A stretch of 64,000 nucleotides of DNA from Thermus sp. LT1-2-5 (GTDB taxonomy: Bacteria; Deinococcota; Deinococci; Deinococcales; Thermaceae): assembly GCF_040363165.1 (NCBI RefSeq), contig NZ_BSRG01000003.1:1-64000 (forward strand), read 5' to 3'. Every line of letters begins with the position of its first letter. The stretch's first letter is position 1. The notes beneath the pieces are model-generated. The model did not search any database and had not been told where the DNA came from. It worked only from the letters and a program-made list of their open reading frames with translations. The position numbers and the translations under genes were made by a program. Positions 26,043 through 34,650 of this stretch are shown piece by piece.

Positions 26043-26639
26043 ATGAGTGGAAAAGCCACAAACGGACATACACCAAAGGTGGAGCAGTTGCTTTTTTCCT
26101 CGTTTCGCTTTTCACCCGACATAGGAGGTATTGTTTCACCGCTCCCTAGTCATCTTGTCCCCAAGATTATGGGTCAAGAAGAGTTCACGAAGCAATGGGA
26201 GCAGGAAACTGCAACTGCTTCTCCCAAGGTCATCTTTGCAACAGCTCGTGCAAGTGCTACGGCGTCGGCATCAGGGCAGGCCAGGGTTGTGGGAGGAGAA
26301 GGGCCTATGGAAGAGCGCAAGGATGCGCCCACGGATGCGGGCCAGGTGGCCCTACAGGTGGCGCTTGACATCTCCCGTCGCATGGATGCGATGGCGGAAA
26401 GCCTTCGCCAGGACTTCAGAGCGATTGTCCAGGAACTCCGGGAAGACAACAAGGCTTTGCGCGAAGAAGTCAAGCGGGAAGTGAGCGAGCTAAGGCAAGA
26501 GATCAGGGAAGTCCGGTCCGATGTGAACAATCGCATCCAGCAAAGCCAAAACATTATTCTTATCGTCATCGGGGTAGCCACAATCGTTATCGGGGGAGCC
26601 ACAATCCTGCTCACCGTCTTCTCCTTAATGCAACGCTAA
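26043..26639 (+). CDS. Coiled-coil protein with a C-terminal membrane anchor
   Basis: A 198-residue protein in three parts. The N-terminal 90 residues are of low complexity and Ala/Ser/Thr-rich (ATASPKVIFATARASATAS). Residues 100-168 form a charged coiled coil (LREDNKALREEVKREVSELR). Residues 173-195 are a single hydrophobic segment (IILIVIGVATIVIGGATILL) ending just before the C-terminus. It should be tail-anchored with its bulk in the cytosol. It is co-transcribed with the 101-residue gene. Function unknown; a membrane-tethered effector or sensor in a repressor-controlled module is possible (inference). Confidence 0.6.
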   Translation: MSGKATNGHTPKVEQLLFSSFRFSPDIGGIVSPLPSHLVPKIMGQEEFTKQWEQETATASPKVIFATARASATASASGQARVVGGEGPMEERKDAPTDAGQVALQVALDISRRMDAMAESLRQDFRAIVQELREDNKALREEVKREVSELRQEIREVRSDVNNRIQQSQNIILIVIGVATIVIGGATILLTVFSLMQR

Positions 26640-26839
26640 CCTGATAAGCCCAAGACACCCAACGCTTACCACACAGCTTCAGGCACCATCCTGATAAGCC
26701 GCTAAACCTTACCCAGAGCTCTCCCGAACCCCGCAGGGTCTGCCCAGAAGGGCATTGGCTTTCGCGGGGTTGCCGGGGCTTTGAGGGGGACATACCGCTT
26801 GCCCCAGCCAAGGAAGGCGGGGTAGACTTCCCCGCAAGT
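26640..26839. other. Intergenic segment with direct repeat and promoter of the R-M gene
   Basis: CCTGATAAGCC occurs at 26640-26650 and 26690-26700, exactly 50 bp apart, suggesting a regulator site on two helical faces. TTGCCC (26799-26804) and TAGACT (26823-26828), 18 bases apart, form a plausible promoter for the restriction-modification gene at 26840. Confidence 0.45.
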
Positions 26840-29800
26840 ATGCCACGGAGGAACGCGCCCGAGGACCCCCTTAGCCGCTGGCTTAGCACCGAGTTTACCG
26901 GGCCCGAGCGGTCCTATAACCCCCTAGTTCGCGACTTCCTAGCCCATCTCCTTGGCTATCCCGAAGACCGGGTGATTACCGAAGACCCTCAAGGAAGGGG
27001 GCTCGCCGATGTGGTCCTCTACACCCCTGAAGGGGATCCCTGGGTGGTGGGGGAGTTCAAGAAGGACGACGGCTACCTCCAGGACTCCTCAAGAACCCAG
27101 GCCCTGTGGCAGGAAAAGCGCAAGTATATCACCGGCTTCACTCGCTACGTGCTCTTCCTCACGCCCAAACACCTGCAACTTCGGGACCCCACGGGTAAAG
27201 TCCTTCTCCGGCTTGACCTTACCCGAGAAACCACGGAAAGCCTGCGTGAAAGGCTAGCGCTGATCTCCTACGGGCGGGCTAACCATGAACACCTTTGGAC
27301 AACCTACACCCGGGGAGAGCTACCCTACGCCTATTTGGAGCTAGACGAGGCCAACACCCGAAAGCTCAAGGAAGACCTTCTCGCTTCCTTTAACGAACTA
27401 ACCAAGGCCACCGAAAGGGCCCTAGAGCGCCTGCAAAGGGAGTATGAAGACCACCAGAAGCGCATAGAGGCCCTAAAGAAAAACCTTGGCAGTATCGGCA
27501 AGGAGGAAACCCTCCGCCGGGCTTTGATGCGCTTGGAAAAGGAGTTTCCCGAGCGACTCAAGGCCCTCTTCCAGGTGTACCTTCCCCGCTTTGCCGACCA
27601 GTACGCCCGGGAAGTGGAAGGCAACGAGGCCCCGACCAACCCCGTCATCCGGGAAGCCTTCGCCGCCGACTCCGCCGCCGCCCTCATGGCCCGGGTGCTG
27701 TTCCTGCGCTTCCTGGAGGATCTCAACCTCACCAAACGCCGCCTCACCAACGGAGGACCCGAGCGCTGGCAAGAGTTCGTGGAGTTCCTTTCGCAAAGGG
27801 CCACGGCCCTCCTCAAGGTGGCCTCTCTGGACCTTTCCCACGCCTACAGGGAACCCTTTGAGGACGAGATGTTCGCCTGGGTCCTGGAAACCAACGGAGA
27901 GCTGGACCGGGCCCTGCAACGCCTCCTTTTGCGGGTGAACGCCTACAACTTCTCCACCCTCTCGGAGGAAATCCTTGGGGACATCTACCAGAGCTTCCTG
28001 CCTCCCCCCAAACGGAAGCGCCTGGGAGAGTTCTACACCCCCAAGGAGGTGGTGGACTACATCCTCCGGGAAACCGCCTTGGCCCACCCGGGGGGAAACC
28101 CAAGGGTTCTGGACCCCGCTTGCGGCTCCGGTTCCTTCCTCGTGCGCTACCTGCACCATCGGCTTAAGGACGCTCAAGAAAGAGGTGTGGACCTTGAGCC
28201 CAAGGAGCTTTCCGATACCATATGGGGCTTTGACCTCAACCCCTTCGCCGCCTACATCACCCTCTTCCAGCTCCTCTGGGGGTTCTTGCGCCTGAAACGG
28301 GAGCGGCCCCAGATCCATGTCTACAACCTCAACAGCCTGCTGGACGACAACGAAGTGGCACAAATCATCGGCCAGGAACACCTCTCCCCCGGGGAAAGGG
28401 AACGGGACACCGGGGAGTGGGACTATGTGGTGGGCAACCCGCCCTATATCCGGGCCGAAAGGGCCAAGTACGGGGAGGCCATCCGGGACCTTTATAAGGA
28501 GGTCTGGGGACAGAACGGAGACACGGGCCTCCTCTTCCTCTGGCGGGCCCTAAAGGGCTCGGGGACCACCGATAAACCCTGGGTAAAGCCCGGAGGCAAG
28601 CTGGGCATGGTGGTTTCCGGGGGCTACGCCTCTAGCGAAGCCGCGGCCCCAGTTTGGTCCCTCCTTTGGCCCGGAAAGGGGTACACCCTGCGGAAACTGG
28701 TATGGCTGGAGTTTGTGGGAAAAGTGTGGGATGCGAACGTTATCCCGATGATCCTCATCGTGGAAAGAAGGCCCAACAGAGAAAACGATACCGTTGAAAT
28801 CTGGGTACCCTCGTCATGGCCCAAAACCAGCCCCGATCCGGGAGAGGTAGCCCATATCCCCTATCGGGACTTCTTTGACCCCAAAGTGAACCCCGTGGCG
28901 CGTCCCCAAACCGGCATTAACGGGTACGGGGAATACCTCCTTCCCCTACTCAAGGAAGGAGATCCAGAACTTCTAAGGAAGCTTTTCCCTGGCGGCGAAA
29001 AATGCACCACACTCACCACGGCTATGGAAACCCAATGGACCCGCCACCGGAAACCCCAGCCCTTCTGGTGGACTTACGGCATCCAACGGGGAGGGGTGGA
29101 AACCACAGAAGCACCTACGGGGAAGGAACCTGTGGCCGTAATCGCCGGCAGAGGCCTGGCGGTAGCCTGGGCGGGAGAACCTCTGGGCTACGTGGATTTG
29201 GACCAGGTCAGGAGGCGACCCTACGGCAAGTTGAGTCTTTGGGGAAACACGGAATGGCCTCGCAACTACCTTGCGGTAGCGAACATAAGCTTAGTCCCCA
29301 TAGCAGCTCTTATCCGCTCAGGTGAAGAAAGCCCTGTAGCAACCTTGGATAGCACCATAATAGGCATCCCGAAAAAGAACCTCGCCGAAGCCGTAGCGGC
29401 GTACCTCAACTCCTCCCTTGCTCGGTGGTATTACCTCGTACGCCTAAGGAGTGGGGTATTGGAAGGATCCAGCAGAGCCCACATCTACCCCCGCACCCTC
29501 GAGGCCCTCCCCTGGCCCAAGGATCCTGACCTGGAGGTCTTACGCCGCCTGAAAGACCTTTACCAAAAGTTAGAGGAGCTAGCCCTAGCTTCCAGGAGCA
29601 ACCCGAAAACATGGTTGCAGGGCGCCATTGAGGAGCGTATTCAGAAGGGAAGGGCCTTCTCCCTTAGCGCCCCTAAATTTGGCCTAAACTTCCACGACTG
29701 GCAAGAAGCATGTAAGGCAGGGGACATCACCTTGGAAGGCACCTGGCTCAAAGGCGGGCTTTTCAGCCAACTGGACCTCAAGGACCCCGATCTAGCCCGC

Positions 29801-30133
29801 TTCGTCCACCTTGTTCTGAGCATGGTGGACGAGGAAGCGCAGGTAAAGAAACGCGACCTGCAGAAGCTCCAAGTGCCCGAGGACTACCGCGAGCTCCTCT
29901 TGGAGTACGAGCGCCGGGAGCACGCCTTCTCCTCGGTTCCCCAAGCTTTTCTGCGCATTCTTGAGGAGATTGACGAGGCGGTCTTTGACCTCTTCGGCCT
30001 GACGAAGGAGGAACGGGAGCACATCCGAAAGCGCCTTCGCCAGTTCCCCTTGAACCGGCTAAAACCCCGGTACCCCTGGGAAGTGGTCAGGCTCCGGCCC
30101 CTCAAGGCATACACAGAGGACAGGTACCGCTAG
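26840..30133 (+). CDS. Type IIG restriction-modification enzyme (endonuclease-N6-adenine methyltransferase fusion)
   Basis: A 1,097-residue single-chain enzyme. The N-terminal nuclease has ADVVLYTPEGDPWVVGEFKK, with D57, E72 and K74 forming a PD-(D/E)xK site. A helical connector follows. The gamma-class N6-adenine methyltransferase has the SAM motif VLDPACGSGSFLVRYL near residue 425 and the catalytic NPPY near 533, inside DYVVGNPPYIRAERAKYG. The last 450 residues are a target-recognition region. It should methylate and cut DNA using its own specificity domain. The nearest class is Eco57I/MmeI-like type IIG/IIL. The gene looks intact, and a partner gene starts 3 bp downstream. Codon use is less biased than core genes, in line with transfer. 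Confidence 0.88.
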   Translation: MPRRNAPEDPLSRWLSTEFTGPERSYNPLVRDFLAHLLGYPEDRVITEDPQGRGLADVVLYTPEGDPWVVGEFKKDDGYLQDSSRTQALWQEKRKYITGFTRYVLFLTPKHLQLRDPTGKVLLRLDLTRETTESLRERLALISYGRANHEHLWTTYTRGELPYAYLELDEANTRKLKEDLLASFNELTKATERALERLQREYEDHQKRIEALKKNLGSIGKEETLRRALMRLEKEFPERLKALFQVYLPRFADQYAREVEGNEAPTNPVIREAFAADSAAALMARVLFLRFLEDLNLTKRRLTNGGPERWQEFVEFLSQRATALLKVASLDLSHAYREPFEDEMFAWVLETNGELDRALQRLLLRVNAYNFSTLSEEILGDIYQSFLPPPKRKRLGEFYTPKEVVDYILRETALAHPGGNPRVLDPACGSGSFLVRYLHHRLKDAQERGVDLEPKELSDTIWGFDLNPFAAYITLFQLLWGFLRLKRERPQIHVYNLNSLLDDNEVAQIIGQEHLSPGERERDTGEWDYVVGNPPYIRAERAKYGEAIRDLYKEVWGQNGDTGLLFLWRALKGSGTTDKPWVKPGGKLGMVVSGGYASSEAAAPVWSLLWPGKGYTLRKLVWLEFVGKVWDANVIPMILIVERRPNRENDTVEIWVPSSWPKTSPDPGEVAHIPYRDFFDPKVNPVARPQTGINGYGEYLLPLLKEGDPELLRKLFPGGEKCTTLTTAMETQWTRHRKPQPFWWTYGIQRGGVETTEAPTGKEPVAVIAGRGLAVAWAGEPLGYVDLDQVRRRPYGKLSLWGNTEWPRNYLAVANISLVPIAALIRSGEESPVATLDSTIIGIPKKNLAEAVAAYLNSSLARWYYLVRLRSGVLEGSSRAHIYPRTLEALPWPKDPDLEVLRRLKDLYQKLEELALASRSNPKTWLQGAIEERIQKGRAFSLSAPKFGLNFHDWQEACKAGDITLEGTWLKGGLFSQLDLKDPDLARFVHLVLSMVDEEAQVKKRDLQKLQVPEDYRELLLEYERREHAFSSVPQAFLRILEEIDEAVFDLFGLTKEEREHIRKRLRQFPLNRLKPRYPWEVVRLRPLKAYTEDRYR

Positions 30134-30135
30134 CC

Positions 30136-30807
30136 ATGCAGCCCGGCATCCAGACCTTCTGGGATGCGGTGATCGCCCTGGACGAAGACCTTTGGCAGCT
30201 TAGGCGGTACATCACCTTTGCCCCGGACAACCTCGGGGTCTACTCCCTGGAACTCCAACGCCTCATCCAGATGGCCGCCGTGGAAACCGAAGCCACCCTC
30301 CTTTGGGTCTGCACGAACTTGGTGGACCCCACACAATGCCACAAGGGGAACCGGGCCAAACCCTTCGGGGAACTCCTCACCCTTCTCGCGCACAAGGTGG
30401 AAAGCGAACTAGGGGTAAACCTGCACAACACCCAAGTCCGCCTCCGCCGCTTTCCCGATCCCCTAATGCCCTTCCAGAAAGGCGTGGACCAAAAGACTTT
30501 CGCTTGGTGGGACGCCTTCACCTCTCTGAAGCACCAGAAACCCCAAAACGAGGCGAAGGCCAACCTAAAACACGCCCTGGAAGCCTTTTCCGCCCTCGCC
30601 TCGATGGTGTCCCTAACAGCCCTTTTGGAAGAGAAGATCCATAGGGGAGAAATTTTCTGCAACCTTGAGCCTCTCCCCAAGGTCCTCGCCTCCCTGGAAA
30701 TCCCCGGGCACTCAGCCTGCGTAAAAGGAAGCGGAGGGGAAATTTGGGATGGTCTTCCCTCCTGGCATCTAGAGCTCCGTCGGCACACCCCTGTTTCACC
30801 CTTCTAG
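30136..30807 (+). CDS. Unknown helical protein coupled to the type IIG enzyme
   Basis: A 223-residue alpha-helical protein beginning 3 bp after the restriction-modification stop. It has no name I can support. Visible segments are TFWDAVIALDEDLWQLRRYI, VETEATLLWVCTNLVDP, and a WWDAFTSLKHQK followed by ANLKHALEAFSALASM. The last resembles helical domains in defence-associated and HEPN-like proteins, where an LKH-type histidine precedes a long helix, though no clear Rx4-6H ribonuclease motif is seen. It may be a regulator, inhibitor or added effector of the restriction system. Its 3' end overlaps the convergent gene by 12 bp. Confidence 0.6.
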   Translation: MQPGIQTFWDAVIALDEDLWQLRRYITFAPDNLGVYSLELQRLIQMAAVETEATLLWVCTNLVDPTQCHKGNRAKPFGELLTLLAHKVESELGVNLHNTQVRLRRFPDPLMPFQKGVDQKTFAWWDAFTSLKHQKPQNEAKANLKHALEAFSALASMVSLTALLEEKIHRGEIFCNLEPLPKVLASLEIPGHSACVKGSGGEIWDGLPSWHLELRRHTPVSPF

Positions 30808-31107
30808 GTGCCCTTCCAGGGGGAGGTATTCCAGTTGCACGCTAGCGCCCTTAGCGTAGACACCTTCCTCTGTGGGGACCAGGACAAGAACGGTGTAGCC
30901 CTCCCTGGCGGAAGTTTCCACCAGATCGGGGAGGACCTTTCGCACCCATCCCCGGATGGGCTCCTCCAGGTTGGAGAGCATGTCGTAGAGGGCAAGCTCC
31001 AGGTCCTTTGGGGTTTCCCCCCAAAGGACCAAACCAGGCCCCTTGGCTCCCGTTTCCATCCGAAGCTCCGCCAGCATCTGGTCCGTTAAAGCGTCTAAGG
31101 TCATCAT
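30796..31107 (-). CDS. Unknown 103-residue protein
   Basis: An acidic alpha/beta protein: DQMLAELRMETGAKGPGLVL, then LALYDMLSNLEEPIRGWVRK, then a strand pair TVLVLVPTEEGVYAKGASVQ. I do not recognise it. It is downstream of the 532-residue gene on the same strand, but the strong terminator at 31135-31158 separates them. Island gene of unknown role. Confidence 0.5.
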   Translation of the reverse strand: MMTLDALTDQMLAELRMETGAKGPGLVLWGETPKDLELALYDMLSNLEEPIRGWVRKVLPDLVETSAREGYTVLVLVPTEEGVYAKGASVQLEYLPLEGHLEG

Positions 31108-31134
31108 GTCCTACCCCCTATCGTAAAACCGAAA

Positions 31135-31158
31135 CCCCCGTCCGAGGTCGGACGGGGG
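31135..31158 (-). terminator. Terminator of the 532-residue gene
   Basis: An 11-bp perfect inverted repeat (CCCCCGTCCGA and TCGGACGGGGG). Read on the minus strand it is followed by TTTCGGTTTT, a typical intrinsic terminator. Confidence 0.8.
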
Positions 31159-31176
31159 AAACCCACCGGGCCGCCG

Positions 31177-32775
31177 CTAGTCGGCGAACCCGGCAAGTTC
31201 GTGCCTAAGGTAAGCCACCACCTCCTCCGCTATCTCAGGCCCCACTCCGGCGATCACCTGGGCACCCTCGATGGATGCCCCCTCCATCAGGGCCTCCACG
31301 AAGGCGACCCCAGGGTCGCCAAAGATAGCCCGGACATCCCCAACCACCTCCCTCACCTTGGCCCGCAAGAGGATGGCGTTGTAGTCCATCTCCTCCGCGG
31401 GCTCCACCCCCACCTCCCGCATAAGGTCGGTGGAGAGGGTGGTATTCTTCAAGGCATCAACCAGCTCCTTCGGGAGTACCTTCGCCGCCTCCTCCGGGGT
31501 CTTTTCCTTTAGCAACCCGAAGTAGCGGCGCACCGCCTTCGCCTCCCGGTGGGACAGCTTGTAAACCCCCACCTCCTGGGCCCGAAGCTCCGCCAAGCGC
31601 TTGCGAAGCTCGGGCACGAGGAAGACCAAGGGGTTCAGCTTGTCCGCCCGGAGGCGACGGGCGATCCGCACTCCCTCGGTAAGGCCCCAGGAGTAGGCGT
31701 GCTCGGGGTCTTTGAACCCCAGCAACGCCACCTCCCAGGCTATGAGGGGTTGAAGGAGGCGGATGACCTTGAACTCCCAACCCCAGCCTTTCCTCTTTTC
31801 CTGCCACACCTCCTTTACCTCGGCAAAGGTGAAGGGCTTAGCGTAGCGCAAAACATCCGCCAAAACCCTCCACCAACCCCCCTCCCTCTTGAACCGGGGC
31901 CTCCGGGAAAGCCCGAGAACCCGGTAGAGGCCGGAAGAGGTATACACATCCACCTCCAGAGCATACTGGTCAAGGATAGACAACGCCTCTCCCTGGAGGT
32001 CCCGGAAATACTCAAGCTCCACCTCCTCCGCGTCCGGGTCCACGGAGGAGATGAGGGCCTTCACCACCCAGGGGTCTACCCGGGTTTGGTGAGACCACTC
32101 CCTCTCCTCTGCTTCCTCCTCTTCCCCTTTCTCCTCCTCCCAATAGCGCCTCAACTCCCGGATTGCCGCCGCAATCCGGGGCTCGGGGGCCTCCAGGTCC
32201 TCCCAGCGGTCCCCAGGAAGGAGCCTGACACGCTCCCCCCAAGGGAGCTTCACGGTGTTCTCCCGAGCTTCCTTGGCAAAGATCTTGGCGACCTTAGAAA
32301 GCACCATCTTCTTCGCCTTGGAAGCCCAGGGCCCCACCAAGTAAACCCTCTCCCCCTTCGCCACCCTGTAGGCCGCCGCCCACAGGGCTTTCTGGGAGAG
32401 GCCCTCCTGGGGGACCCAGAACACCCCCTCCCTCTTCACTCCCTTGGGTGGGGTGGAAACCACCACCACCCGCGCCGCGACTTCAGAGGAAACCAAAAGC
32501 CTGGCCTCTCTCCTCTCCTTCTTCCACCCGTACTTGGCCGCCAGACGCCGGGTGGCCTCCTGAAGGGCCATCAGGACCACCCGGGCCTCGGGGGAGCTGT
32601 CCCCCTTGATTGCCCACCCGCCCCCAACCCAGGCGCGGTGGGCGTCGGCCAGGAACTCCTCCTTCTTCGTGGGGTTGGCACGAAGAAGGACCCCCAGAGT
32701 TTCCAGAGCTTCCTCGGGCGTCTGGGGGGCACGCCCAAGGGCCTCCACCACCTCCCTTATCCATTTCGCTTCCAT
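31177..32775 (-). CDS. Large unknown protein, 532 residues
   Basis: No family recognised. The protein is rich in charged helices, with a strongly acidic block EEEKGEEEEAEEREWSHQTR near residue 225 separating two parts. The N-terminal part (KWIREVVEALGRAPQTPEEA onward) includes RVYLVGPWASKAKKMVLSKV. The C-terminal part includes EVALLGFKDPEHAYSWGLTE and ends in a helix-hairpin-helix-like IAGVGPEIAEEVVAYLRHEL, which could bind DNA. A TATAAT box ends about 12 bases before ATG 32775. Its start region is duplicated upstream (see 32764-32873). No nuclease or ATPase motif is visible. Confidence 0.6.
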   Translation of the reverse strand: MEAKWIREVVEALGRAPQTPEEALETLGVLLRANPTKKEEFLADAHRAWVGGGWAIKGDSSPEARVVLMALQEATRRLAAKYGWKKERREARLLVSSEVAARVVVVSTPPKGVKREGVFWVPQEGLSQKALWAAAYRVAKGERVYLVGPWASKAKKMVLSKVAKIFAKEARENTVKLPWGERVRLLPGDRWEDLEAPEPRIAAAIRELRRYWEEEKGEEEEAEEREWSHQTRVDPWVVKALISSVDPDAEEVELEYFRDLQGEALSILDQYALEVDVYTSSGLYRVLGLSRRPRFKREGGWWRVLADVLRYAKPFTFAEVKEVWQEKRKGWGWEFKVIRLLQPLIAWEVALLGFKDPEHAYSWGLTEGVRIARRLRADKLNPLVFLVPELRKRLAELRAQEVGVYKLSHREAKAVRRYFGLLKEKTPEEAAKVLPKELVDALKNTTLSTDLMREVGVEPAEEMDYNAILLRAKVREVVGDVRAIFGDPGVAFVEALMEGASIEGAQVIAGVGPEIAEEVVAYLRHELAGFAD

Positions 32776-32978
32776 AGCGCCATTATTATACCACCCTAGT
32801 AGAGTAGACAGGGGGTAAAATTTTGGTGTATAGTGAAAACGCCACCTCTACCACCTTTCGCTTCCATAGCGCCTTTCCGGGGCTCTTCGGGGCCCCGAAA
32901 GGTTTTATGGGTGTTTTACTGGAGTAGAGTTTCCGAGGCCCTAGTTATAGGAGGAAGGGGGTCCAGTATCATAACCCC
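32776..32978. other. Divergent intergenic region with duplicated start-codon segment and terminator
   Basis: The 18 bases around the start of the 532-residue gene (32764-32781) recur at 32856-32873. The second copy begins a 23-codon minus-strand frame starting MEAKGGRGG, which may be a leader peptide or a relic. A hairpin at 32872-32902 (CCTTTCCGGGGC and GCCCCGAAAGG) followed by TTTT looks like a plus-strand terminator. TATCAT lies 6 bases before GTG 32979. Confidence 0.5.
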
Positions 32979-33383
32979 GTGCCGTACTTGCTCATCGGGT
33001 TTCTCACGGTACTCACCCTAGCGCTCGCCTCGGCGAACCCGGAAGAGTGGCGGGGCATGTGGCCGTGGGTTTTGGGGTACTACGGGGCCACGCTAGCGGG
33101 GGATCTGTGGACCACCCTTCGGGGGTTGGAAAGGGGGTACCGGGAAGGAAACCTCCTTTACGCCAAGGCCCTGCTCTTGGGCCCATGGGGAATGCCCCTG
33201 GTGGACCTGGGGCTCATCAGCCTAAAGGTGGTGTTTCTGACCCGGCTTCTGGGGGACCCGCTTCTGGCCTACCCGGTAGCCCTCGCCATCGCCGGGCACG
33301 GGCATCTGGTGGGGTTCCTGTGGAATATGGGACAGCTCATCGGAGCTCCAGGGCAATCTCCTCCCCCTGGGGATAAACCCTGA
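32979..33383 (+). CDS. Small integral membrane protein, DUF5658-like
   Basis: A 134-residue protein with about four hydrophobic segments: LLIGFLTVLTLALASA, WVLGYYGATLAGDLWTTLRG, GMPLVDLGLISLKVVFLTRL and AYPVALAIAGHGHLVGFLWN. The DLWTTLRGLERGYREGN followed by a lysine-containing helix resembles DUF5658 proteins. GTG 32979 is preceded by a -10-like TATCAT. Its last 47 bp overlap the convergent AAA+ gene. Function unknown. Confidence 0.6.
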   Translation: MPYLLIGFLTVLTLALASANPEEWRGMWPWVLGYYGATLAGDLWTTLRGLERGYREGNLLYAKALLLGPWGMPLVDLGLISLKVVFLTRLLGDPLLAYPVALAIAGHGHLVGFLWNMGQLIGAPGQSPPPGDKP

Positions 33384-34611
33384 TCTCCCGGAAACCTCCC
33401 CGGGTCTTGAGGTAAGCGTCCGCCAGGGGATCGCCCAAGAAGGACTCGATCACCCGCTGTAGATCCCGGGCCCCAAAGCGCACGTCGCAAGCCTTGAGGA
33501 GAAGGTCGTAGACCCCAGGGTCCACCTTCACCTCAAGGGAAAGCCCCGCCTCCTCCATCCAGCGCCTCAGGTACCCCTTGAGGTGCAGCTCCGCCACCTT
33601 CTTGAGCGCCTCCTCGGTGAAAGGACGGAAAGTCACCACCACATCCAGGCGGTTCACAAACTCCGGCCTGAGCCCCATGTGGACCAACCGCCCCCGGAGG
33701 AGGTGGTCGGGCAAATCCCGTCCCTCAAAGGCTTCCCGGGCCATGAGGTTGGTGGTGAAAAGCAGGATCGCCTCGGGAGCGTGGGCCACAAGCCCCTTGG
33801 AAAGCTCCTGGAACCGCCCCTCGTCCAAAAGCTGGAGGAGAGGGTCCAAAACCGAGGGGTGGGCCTTTTCCATTTCGTCAAAGAGGACCACGGCGTTGGG
33901 GTAGCGGGCCAGGTCCTCGTAAAGCCGCCCGGGCTTCTCAGACCCTATGAAGCCGGGCGGGGAGCCCACCAATCCGGCCACCGTGTGGCTGTCCCCGTAA
34001 GCGTTCATGTCGTACCGCACCAAGGGACGCCCGAGCTCCTCCGCCAAAGCCTTGGCTAGCTCCGTCTTCCCCGTCCCCGTGGGCCCGGCGAGCATGGCGG
34101 AAAAGGGCTTTTCCTTCCGGGAAAGCCCCGCCGCCTTACGCTTGAGCCCCCGCACCACCGCCTCCACCGCCGCTTCCTGCCCGATGACCCTCTCCCGCAA
34201 GCGGGAAAGGAGGCGGTCAAAATCCACCCGGTCCAGGGAAACCCCCCGCACCACGGGCAAGGACACCTTGAGGGGGGCCGCCCGCCTCACCACGTGCCTG
34301 GGGGTCCGCCACATGTAGTAACCCAGACCGCCAAAGCCCACGGCTAGGGACAAAGCCATCATCGCATCACCCCCCCCTCCCTCCAAAGCGTAGAGGACCA
34401 AAAGGACCGCCGAACCAAGGAAGAAAACCGCCAGGAAAGGCTGGAGCGCGCCAAGCCGCCCGGTGAAGAAGTGCACCCCCCCGAGGATCATGGCCGCCCC
34501 GTAAAAGACCATGAACCACTCCCGCTCCACCACCCCGGTATAAACGAGAACCCCTCCACCGCCGAAGAGAAGGAGGCCCAAGGAAAACATCCCCAAAAGC
34601 CTCAACCTCAA
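33337..34611 (-). CDS. Membrane-anchored ClpB/ClpA-like AAA+ ATPase
   Basis: A 424-residue protein. Residues 1-105 contain four hydrophobic segments (LLGMFSLGLLLFGGGGVLVY and others). Residues 130-424 are a single AAA+ module of the class-2 Clp type: Walker A GPTGTGKT at 176-183, pore loop GSPPGFIG at 216-223, Walker B VVLFDE at 241-246, sensor 1 TTN, arginine finger region LRPEFVNRLDVVV, and a C-terminal D2-small domain with sensor 2 GARDLQR. Soluble ClpB has two ATPase rings and no membrane domain, so this is an unusual membrane unfoldase. TTG 34611 is preceded by GGGAGGTGAGG. Confidence 0.82.
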   Translation of the reverse strand: MRLRLLGMFSLGLLLFGGGGVLVYTGVVEREWFMVFYGAAMILGGVHFFTGRLGALQPFLAVFFLGSAVLLVLYALEGGGGDAMMALSLAVGFGGLGYYMWRTPRHVVRRAAPLKVSLPVVRGVSLDRVDFDRLLSRLRERVIGQEAAVEAVVRGLKRKAAGLSRKEKPFSAMLAGPTGTGKTELAKALAEELGRPLVRYDMNAYGDSHTVAGLVGSPPGFIGSEKPGRLYEDLARYPNAVVLFDEMEKAHPSVLDPLLQLLDEGRFQELSKGLVAHAPEAILLFTTNLMAREAFEGRDLPDHLLRGRLVHMGLRPEFVNRLDVVVTFRPFTEEALKKVAELHLKGYLRRWMEEAGLSLEVKVDPGVYDLLLKACDVRFGARDLQRVIESFLGDPLADAYLKTRGGFREIRVYPQGEEIALELR

Positions 34612-34650
34612 CTACCTCACCTCCCACACTCAACCGTGGACAGAGGAAGC

